Part shown: positions 56,381 through 61,665 of the stretch, piece after piece | Layout: each line of letters starts with the position of its first letter | How positions within the stretch are numbered: the first letter of the stretch is position 1 | DNA from: Caldilineaceae bacterium SB0664_bin_27 | GTDB taxonomy: Bacteria; Chloroflexota; Anaerolineae; Caldilineales; Caldilineaceae | Length of the DNA: 61,665 bases | Direction of reading: 5' to 3' | Assembly (NCBI GenBank): GCA_009838625.1 | Contig: VXRG01000089.1 | Coordinates: 1 to 61,665, forward strand | Translations under genes and position numbers: made by a program | Notes under the pieces: generated by a model | Database searches by the model: none | What the model was told of the DNA's origin: nothing | What the model saw: only the letters and a program-made list of their open reading frames with translations

Positions 56381-57208
56381 GTGAGAAGAGCAGATCTGCA
56401 CGTCCATACTCATGCGTCCTCCGACGCATCGTTCGACCCGGAGGAGGTCTTCAGCATTGCCATGGCGCGCGGACTGACGGCCGTGACATTCAGCGACCAC
56501 GATACCATCGACAGCATTGCGGAAGGCCAACGTCTTTCTACCATATACGACGTGACCTTCTTGCCCGGCATCGAGATTACAAGCTCGTGGCGCGGGGAAC
56601 CGGCCCACGTTTTAGGCTTTTTCCGCGATGGTCCGCTTTCTTCTCTGGAAGGTTTTCTGGCCGACAAAATCTGGTCGGTGAGAAGAAGGTCCCATCTCGC
56701 CATTCTGGAATATCTGCAGGGGAAAGGTACAGAGGTGACCGTCGCCGAATACGACGACGAGGTGAAGTCTCAGGAAAGCTCCGATTCGACAGCACTATAT
56801 GATCTGCTGCTGAAAAAAGGCATTGTGTCGAATCAAAAGGAGTTCATGGCCATGCGGGAGGCTTCCGGCGTCCGGGTTCTCCACCCACCGATGCCGGAGG
56901 TAATTCCGGCTATTCACGAGGCCGGCGGCATAGCTGTGGTAGCTCATCCCGGCCACGACACGGGCGTCGTATTCACGTTCGACGAAGAGAATATCGCTGC
57001 CCTGGCTGCCGAAGGACTCGACGGTGTCGAGGTGTTCCATCCCGCGCACACCAAGGCCCAAGAGGAAGACTATGTACGGATATCAGATCGCCTGGGACTG
57101 GTCAAGACCGGTGGTTCGGACATGCACATACCGCGCCCGGAGCCCCAAAAGATGGTCGGCGGCACCTATTGTGATTGGGATGGGGTACTCCAGTACCTGG
57201 AAGGCTAG
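56381..57208 (+). CDS. PHP-domain phosphoesterase
   Basis: A 275-residue metal-dependent phosphoesterase of the PHP/TrpH group. Metal ligands are in ADLHVHTHASSDASF, FSDHDTID, GIEITSSW, VVAHPGHD and GGSDMHIP. Such enzymes hydrolyse 5' ends of oligonucleotides or 3',5'-nucleotide bisphosphates (RNase AM/TrpH). GTG 56381 has AAGGAG 9 nt upstream, and only this start places the H-x-H motif near the N-terminus. It follows the permease by about 215 bp on the same strand. Its activity could also be on a small phosphate ester. Confidence 0.92.
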   Translation: MRRADLHVHTHASSDASFDPEEVFSIAMARGLTAVTFSDHDTIDSIAEGQRLSTIYDVTFLPGIEITSSWRGEPAHVLGFFRDGPLSSLEGFLADKIWSVRRRSHLAILEYLQGKGTEVTVAEYDDEVKSQESSDSTALYDLLLKKGIVSNQKEFMAMREASGVRVLHPPMPEVIPAIHEAGGIAVVAHPGHDTGVVFTFDEENIAALAAEGLDGVEVFHPAHTKAQEEDYVRISDRLGLVKTGGSDMHIPRPEPQKMVGGTYCDWDGVLQYLEG

Positions 57209-57231
57209 ACCCTCGTGACGCTTCCAGGCTC

Positions 57232-58080
57232 TTAGCTATTGTAAGCTTCCACGAAGCCCCATTCCTCCAACCAACTGATCCAGCGCGCACGCCTGGGGCT
57301 GTTTTCAGGATTTTCCAGCCACCAGGGATGATATTGCAACCCCACCGTTCCCAGGTTCTTCCTGATGTCAGGTATGCGTTCCACCACTTTGCGCATCGAC
57401 TCTACCGCTTCGGGTGTCCTTGGTGTGCCATAAAAATTAAAGGTACAGGTGCGGCGGTCCCTATAGCCGCCAAAGGCAGCATGCCAGGTCAACTGGTTGA
57501 AGATAATGACGTCACCCGGATTCGAACTGAAAACATAACAGGGAATATCTTCACCGCTCAGACCAGACTCTTCTAAGAACGGGGCCCTTGTAGGGCCAAA
57601 CCTACTGCGCAATCCCATGCCAAAAAGTTCTTCATGTAATGGATTTTTGTGCGACCCGGGAATGACGCGCAATGCGCCGCGGTCAGCGGTTGTCGGCTGC
57701 AGATACATGACGTTCTTGATTGCCAATAGATGAGGATCGCTCCAATCCGGATGCCATTCGGTATTACTCTCATAGCTGTTGGCGTTAGAATGGACGGGAA
57801 CGGAATCTTCATCTATCAGCTGTTCCGCGGGCAGATAAATGCGCGGGTCCTCAAGTAAGCTGGAAATAAAGGGGGTCGCCGGGGTCCGGTTACCCCAGTT
57901 GTTGAAAATACGTTTCTCTTCGGGATCGGTTTCCTCCGGAATGGATGCAAGGCGACGATCGAACTCTTCGTTTATCCTGTTCATCTCTTCGGGACTGAAC
58001 AGACTTCTCCGGACCAGGAACCCGAAAACTTCAAAAAGCTGGATCTGCTCTTCGGTAAGCCTGTAGTCTTCCTGCGTCAT
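57232..58080 (-). CDS. PhyH-family Fe/2-oxoglutarate dioxygenase (complete metal triad)
   Basis: A 282-residue phytanoyl-CoA-dioxygenase-like protein with a complete facial triad, His110-Pro111-Asp112 (TEWHPDWSD) and His200 (LTWHAAFGG), and Arg209/210 for 2-oxoglutarate. GALRVIPGSHKNPLHEE is the conserved loop. This contrasts with the two other PhyH proteins in the window. It should hydroxylate an unknown organic acid or metabolite with oxygen. Upstream on the same strand is a 2-hydroxyacid dehydrogenase. Start ATG 58080 has a GAGGAAA site. Confidence 0.92.
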   Translation of the reverse strand: MTQEDYRLTEEQIQLFEVFGFLVRRSLFSPEEMNRINEEFDRRLASIPEETDPEEKRIFNNWGNRTPATPFISSLLEDPRIYLPAEQLIDEDSVPVHSNANSYESNTEWHPDWSDPHLLAIKNVMYLQPTTADRGALRVIPGSHKNPLHEELFGMGLRSRFGPTRAPFLEESGLSGEDIPCYVFSSNPGDVIIFNQLTWHAAFGGYRDRRTCTFNFYGTPRTPEAVESMRKVVERIPDIRKNLGTVGLQYHPWWLENPENSPRRARWISWLEEWGFVEAYNS

Positions 58081-58169
58081 GACATTTCCTCAGCTGTGCC
58101 GAATCCGCCCGTCCGCTTCCAGAGCAACCCGAGCCCGGGAAGCCCTCACGGTAGACGCCTTCGTTCTTA

Positions 58170-59228
58170 CTACTCTTCGAACTGGCGCCAGCGCGCCGCC
58201 AGCCCGTCCAGTTTCTCGCGAAAGCCCGGCTGCTCAATGACCTCCCGGTTCACCGGGAAGGCCGGCAGCTCCCCCCGGAACACGGCAAGCAGGCTCTCGC
58301 AGGCAATTGTGCCGTTCTTTTCGTACAGGTCGTCGGTCCACGCCAGCGCATGCGGCGACAGGATCACGTTGTCCATCTGGATGAGAGGGTGATCGAGCGG
58401 CAGCGGCTCCGGTTCGACCACATCCAGCCCGGCGCCTGCAATGGCCCCTGCCTCTAACGCGGCCACCAGGTCCTCCTGGTTGACTATCGGACCGCGGGCA
58501 GTGTTGATGAAGTAGGCGCTAGGCTTCATCAGCGAGAACAGGCGGGCGTTGATGAAGCCCCGCGTCTCCTCCGTCAAGGGGCAGTTGGTCACCACAAAGT
58601 CGGATTCGCTGAAAATCGTCTCCAGGCTGACCAGCTCGACGTCGAGAGCTTCGGCCCTTGTCGGGTCAAGGTAGGGGTCGTGGGCGAGTCGGCGGCCCAG
58701 GTCGAACGGTCCCAGCAGCCGGAACATCTCTCCGCCGATGTTTCCCATCCCCACTGAACCGACGGTCTTTCCGCTCAGCCCGAGGCCGGAGGTCTGCGCC
58801 TTCAGGTCCCAGCGTCCGATGCGGACGAGCCGGTCCTTAGCCCACAGCTTCTTTGCCAATGCCAGGATCAGTGTCAGAATCGCCTCGGAGACAGGTTTGC
58901 GCACCGCGTCGACCGCGATGGCAAGCACTATGTCGTTGGCGGTCAAGGCCTCAGTGTCGACCAGGTCGTAACCGACCCCCCAACGGGCAAGACAGGCCAG
59001 GTCCCCGTTGCCCTCGACGGTTGAGGCTTCATAGGGACTGCCCAGCGCGATGATACCTTCAAAGCCGGCGATTGCATCCGCCTTTACCGGCTCACCTCCG
59101 CCGGAGTCATAGAACGCCCACTCAACGTGAGGCAGAGGATCTATCAGCCGGGTCAGGATCGGTTCTATCGTGCCGGGAGCGGCGGTCTTGAATCCGGATG
59201 AAACACCGATGCGGAAGGGTTGAGGCAT
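58170..59228 (-). CDS. D-isomer specific 2-hydroxyacid dehydrogenase (copy 2)
   Basis: A 352-residue NAD-dependent dehydrogenase of the phosphoglycerate-dehydrogenase-like branch. The Rossmann motif is GSVGMGNIGGEMFR; Arg in NTARGPIVNQEDL, Glu in VVEPEPLPLDHPL and His in LSPHALAWTDDLY form the catalytic set. It has a C-terminal tail of about 30 residues beyond the usual end. AGGAGG lies 5 nt before ATG 59228. With PhyH and mandelate-racemase-type genes it suggests hydroxyacid metabolism. Confidence 0.93.
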   Translation of the reverse strand: MPQPFRIGVSSGFKTAAPGTIEPILTRLIDPLPHVEWAFYDSGGGEPVKADAIAGFEGIIALGSPYEASTVEGNGDLACLARWGVGYDLVDTEALTANDIVLAIAVDAVRKPVSEAILTLILALAKKLWAKDRLVRIGRWDLKAQTSGLGLSGKTVGSVGMGNIGGEMFRLLGPFDLGRRLAHDPYLDPTRAEALDVELVSLETIFSESDFVVTNCPLTEETRGFINARLFSLMKPSAYFINTARGPIVNQEDLVAALEAGAIAGAGLDVVEPEPLPLDHPLIQMDNVILSPHALAWTDDLYEKNGTIACESLLAVFRGELPAFPVNREVIEQPGFREKLDGLAARWRQFEE

Positions 59229-59343
59229 CAGAATCCTCCTGTCGCAGCCAATGAAGACCTGGAGGTCTTGTCTGTAGGAAAGTTCCTGGCAAAGGGGCGA
59301 ATAACCAGTCTATTTCTTGCAGAATCCGGTCTTCTCGAAACGG

Positions 59344-60090
59344 CTACTCGTCCTCGAAAAGAGAAGGGCGCGAATTGAAATAGGGTCTTTCAAAAAGCAG
59401 TTTCTGGCGAGCCGTCAATTCAACCGTCGACGGCGCCTGAACGTACTTGGCGCTCCAGGACTGCTGCCCCGGACTGTATTTGTAGAGCAGTGAGCGCCGG
59501 TGAAACTCGGCAGACCAGGCCACGGTACCGTGCGTCAGCGCCTCGGTAAAGATGACAACTGAGCCGGCCGGCGCCTCCGGAGTGACTACGGCCTCGTGCC
59601 CATCGTGCGCAACGCGCACGCCGTCGGGGCAGGGGAAGTTCGCTTTGTGGCTGCCCGGCACCCCGCAGAAGCCGCCCAGTCCCGGCCCGGTCGCAGTGAG
59701 ATTCCAGGATACGACGGTCAAGCCGTTGAACATCTGCCCGCTGTTGTAATGGTAGAACTCGGGCGGATCGTAGGGCGTTGCGCCGCCGTGCAGACGCAGC
59801 TGTTCCGTGCCGGCGCGCATGTAGATGCCGTAGTAATGATCCAGGCGGAATCCGTCGCCCAGTATCGTTTTGAGATAGGGCATAATGCGCTCATGGTCGA
59901 GCAGGCTGCAAAAGGCCTCATCCCAACTCAGAAAGCCGCCAAATCGGGCGCCCATCGTGTCCAGCTGCGGCTCCGGAAGTCCCTGGCTGTCTATCAACCG
60001 GTTCAGGTTTTCGACTTCGTCCGTTGATAGCACGTCCTCAATGACCAGATAGCCGCGCAGGTCGAACAAATAGCGTTCCTCTTCGTTCAT
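59344..60090 (-). CDS. PhyH-family Fe/2-oxoglutarate enzyme lacking the metal Asp (H-G-G)
   Basis: A 248-residue member of the PhyH family. The first iron motif is His101-Gly102-Gly103 (RLHGGATPYD), where H-x-D is expected; His187 (ALTHGTV) and Arg198/199 remain. The loop GPGLGGFCGVPGSHKANFP is conserved. The same loss occurs in the gene at 40955, though the two are not close duplicates. Gly at this place is known from halogenases of this superfamily, so halogenation or an altered activity is a candidate function. I chose ATG 60090 (GGAGGT 6 nt upstream) over a frame start 66 nt earlier. It lies 67 nt after the mandelate-racemase-type gene on the same strand. Confidence 0.87.
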   Translation of the reverse strand: MNEEERYLFDLRGYLVIEDVLSTDEVENLNRLIDSQGLPEPQLDTMGARFGGFLSWDEAFCSLLDHERIMPYLKTILGDGFRLDHYYGIYMRAGTEQLRLHGGATPYDPPEFYHYNSGQMFNGLTVVSWNLTATGPGLGGFCGVPGSHKANFPCPDGVRVAHDGHEAVVTPEAPAGSVVIFTEALTHGTVAWSAEFHRRSLLYKYSPGQQSWSAKYVQAPSTVELTARQKLLFERPYFNSRPSLFEDE

Positions 60091-60157
60091 CGGTAACCTC
60101 CGGTGTGGTAAAGCTGGTAACCTTGTCTCTCTGAACGCCCCGTTCTGCTTCCGCAAA

Positions 60158-61300
60158 CTACTCTACCAGATTGGCGTTGATGTAGTCCCAGTTTATATCC
60201 TGGCCCAGTCCGGGAAGTTGAGAGATATGGACGAACCCCTCGTCATCCATGGGGTCGTCTAGGCGGTTGAGCCAGGCGGGCGGCTGCTCGTAGTCGATAA
60301 AGGGGTGCAGCAGGCCGCGCTCGTAGTACTCACCGGGAAAGCCCATGGCGCAGAGAGCGTGGAAATTGCCGGGGCCGCCGCCGTGCACCTCCATCCTCAT
60401 TCCGAACGACTCGGCCAGATGGGCGACCTTCATCAGCGGCGTAAGTCCGCCGAGGTCGCCAACGCCGCCGCGCACCAGGTCGCAGGCGCCGGCCTTGATC
60501 CACTCAGCCCGCGTAAACATCTTGCCCTCGGCCGTTTCCGGTCCGCAGATCGGCAGTGCAGTCTGTTCGCATAGCCAAACATAGGATGACATGCTGTGCT
60601 CGTCCATCGGCTCTTCCATCCAATAGTAGTCAAGTTCTTCAAGGCCCTTCGCCAGGTAGAGCGATTCGAGGCGGGAATAGTAGTGATAAGGATCGAGCAT
60701 GAGATGGGCGTCGGGGCCGTAGACCTCGCGCACGGCCGCGCAAGCGGCAATGTCGCGCTTCACGTCCGGCGCGCCTTCGTACGGCGGCTGCCAGGTGTGG
60801 AGTTTGAAGGCGGGGTAGCCGCGCTCGATGCACCACTCCGCAAAGGCGGCATAGTCTTCCGGTGTGCCCAGGCCGCCTTCGACGTCGTCGCCGCACATGG
60901 TGCTGGCGTAAGCGGGCACCTTGTCACGCGTCGCCCCCAGGAGTTTGTGCACGGGAATGTTCAGGGCGCGTCCGGCCAGGTCCCAAAGAGCCAGGTCCAC
61001 TGCGTTGAGCAGCCTGTCCGACATGGTCGCCATATTGAGGCGCTGGCGTTCCTTGAGATTGTGCCAGATCCGCTCCCGGTAGAAAGGGTCCTCGCCTGTG
61101 ATGTAGGGCTTTACCAGGCTATCGATAAGTGCCTGCGGCGGGCTGCCGAAAAAGTAGCCCTCTACGCCTTCGTCGGTGTGGATCGTAAGGACCGACTGCA
61201 CTGCTTCATGTTCGGGTCCGGGATGGCCGTGGCCTTCGGAATCGCGAACAGTGTTCGAGATATAGCGAAAACGGCGGACGGACAGATCCGTTATCTTCAT
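60158..61300 (-). CDS. Mandelate racemase / muconate lactonizing enzyme family protein
   Basis: A 380-residue enolase-superfamily enzyme. The base motif FKLHTW (K-x-H) is on strand 2; the metal ligands are Asp in LMLDPYHYY, Glu in YWMEEPMDE and Glu in CGPETAEGK; the His-Asp dyad is suggested by DLVRGGVGD and MEVHGGGPGN. This is the mandelate-racemase subgroup, whose members mostly dehydrate sugar acids (K-x-H types include rhamnonate-like dehydratases). AGGAG lies 6 nt before ATG 61300. Upstream of the PhyH gene in a presumed operon. Exact substrate not determinable. Confidence 0.93.
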   Translation of the reverse strand: MKITDLSVRRFRYISNTVRDSEGHGHPGPEHEAVQSVLTIHTDEGVEGYFFGSPPQALIDSLVKPYITGEDPFYRERIWHNLKERQRLNMATMSDRLLNAVDLALWDLAGRALNIPVHKLLGATRDKVPAYASTMCGDDVEGGLGTPEDYAAFAEWCIERGYPAFKLHTWQPPYEGAPDVKRDIAACAAVREVYGPDAHLMLDPYHYYSRLESLYLAKGLEELDYYWMEEPMDEHSMSSYVWLCEQTALPICGPETAEGKMFTRAEWIKAGACDLVRGGVGDLGGLTPLMKVAHLAESFGMRMEVHGGGPGNFHALCAMGFPGEYYERGLLHPFIDYEQPPAWLNRLDDPMDDEGFVHISQLPGLGQDINWDYINANLVE

Positions 61301-61566
61301 TGGGTTCTCCTGCCTGAAAGAAGGACTGAAGTGGAGTCGGTGACGGGTAAAGGGCTGCTGATGAAACTACACGGTTCACCTGGGTCCGTGCAGTGTAGCA
61401 TAGGCGGCAAGAGGGGAAAAGGAAGCCAAGGGGACGGGGCCAGATTCCTCCCTTCACCTTGACCACGGCCGCTCATGCCTCCCGGACTATCCGCGCTGAT
61501 CACACAAGAAATGGTGGTTTCAGCCCCGGCAACAGTGCCGCCCCATCCTCTAAAAGAATATATAAT

Positions 61567-61595
61567 ATCGTACAGCCCCCCTAAAACGAGGACAA
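61567..61595 (-). promoter_or_regulatory. Candidate promoter for the mandelate racemase / PhyH operon
   Basis: Minus-strand TTGTCC (61590-61595) and TACGAT (61567-61572) are 17 bp apart; each matches consensus at four positions. The -35 lies inside the first of the GGACAAAACA repeats. Confidence 0.35.
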
Positions 61596-61615
61596 AACAG
61601 GACAAAACAGGACAT
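61590..61615. repeat. GGACAAAACA direct repeats
   Basis: GGACAAAACA occurs twice in tandem (61590 and 61600), followed by a partial GGACAT at 61610, a 10-bp period. Overlap with the -35 box suggests a regulator site for the minus-strand operon. Confidence 0.5.
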
Positions 61616-61665
61616 TACCCTCAATTCCTTTACACTTGAGCACTTGAACTGAACGGCTCCTTGAC

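Larger units (their letters stand above)
61301..61665. other. Gene-free right edge with promoter and repeats
   Basis: No gene is supported in the last 365 bp. A minus-strand promoter candidate and three GGACA direct repeats lie at 61567-61615, upstream of the mandelate-racemase-type gene. The rest is a leader of about 260 nt with no evident reading frame. Confidence 0.5.

Overview
The window reads as a gene-dense, fairly GC-rich bacterial chromosome segment with no phage, IS or CRISPR signature. The gene mix is: type 2 isopentenyl-diphosphate isomerase, a pyruvate:ferredoxin oxidoreductase beside a dihydrolipoyl-type oxo-acid dehydrogenase, several Amidohydro_2 proteins, three PhyH dioxygenases, an enolase-superfamily dehydratase and oligopeptide-type ABC parts. 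It resembles Chloroflexota (Caldilinea- or SAR202-like, often marine or sponge-associated). That placement is an inference from gene content; there is no rRNA or marker phylogeny here.

Layout. (1) 0.5-7.8 kb, plus strand: three paralogous amidohydrolases around an MscS channel, a Rieske protein translationally coupled to the third, a class-III aminotransferase of the phospho-lyase type, and an APH-fold kinase. (2) 8-14 kb: RibD/DHFR-like reductase, DEAD-box helicase, glutamine-dependent NAD synthetase (minus) and a Gfo/Idh/MocA oxidoreductase behind a good sigma-70 promoter. (3) 14-17.7 kb: PrsW-type membrane protease and RDD membrane protein, both with zinc ribbons and overlapping; tRNA-Val(UAC); an SDR; an acetoacetate-decarboxylase-like protein. 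(4) 17.8-27.3 kb, all minus: FtsK, an unusual polytopic membrane protein ending in a helix-turn-helix, a one-TM unknown, PgeF, a radical SAM/B12 protein, MobA and AcpP with a clear terminator. (5) 27.6-39.2 kb: a fused Fni-polyprenyl synthase (plus), then a minus-strand energy block: E1alpha-E1beta-E2 (the E2 carries two E3-binding domains), a terminator, PFOR split into two ORFs with its own promoter, and two tandem paralogous small membrane proteins. (6) 39.2-50 kb: a 0.9-kb gap with repeated AGTGnTGCACTT motifs, then glyoxalase-like protein, PhyH, aldo/keto reductase, alpha/beta hydrolase running into two coupled methyltransferases, MOSC protein, glycosyltransferase, 2-hydroxyacid dehydrogenase, and a di-heme peroxidase with a lipoprotein. 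(7) 50-61.7 kb: an AT-richer serine hydrolase that looks acquired, a peptide-type ABC importer (binding lipoprotein and two permeases, no ATPase), a PHP phosphoesterase, and a minus-strand catabolic-looking set: PhyH, hydroxyacid dehydrogenase, PhyH, mandelate racemase-type enzyme.

Working together: the 30-38 kb block handles 2-oxoacid oxidation by both NAD-linked and ferredoxin-linked routes. The right end looks like uptake and breakdown of an organic acid or sugar acid. The aminotransferase and kinase at 5.3-7.8 kb resemble the hydroxylysine/phosphoethanolamine kinase and phospho-lyase pair. The most notable observation is that two of the three PhyH proteins have His-x-Gly where the iron-binding His-x-Asp is expected, the arrangement found in iron/2-oxoglutarate halogenases. 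Most minus-strand ORFs lying opposite real genes were judged shadows. Several starts were moved inward to the ATG, GTG or TTG codon with a good ribosome binding site.
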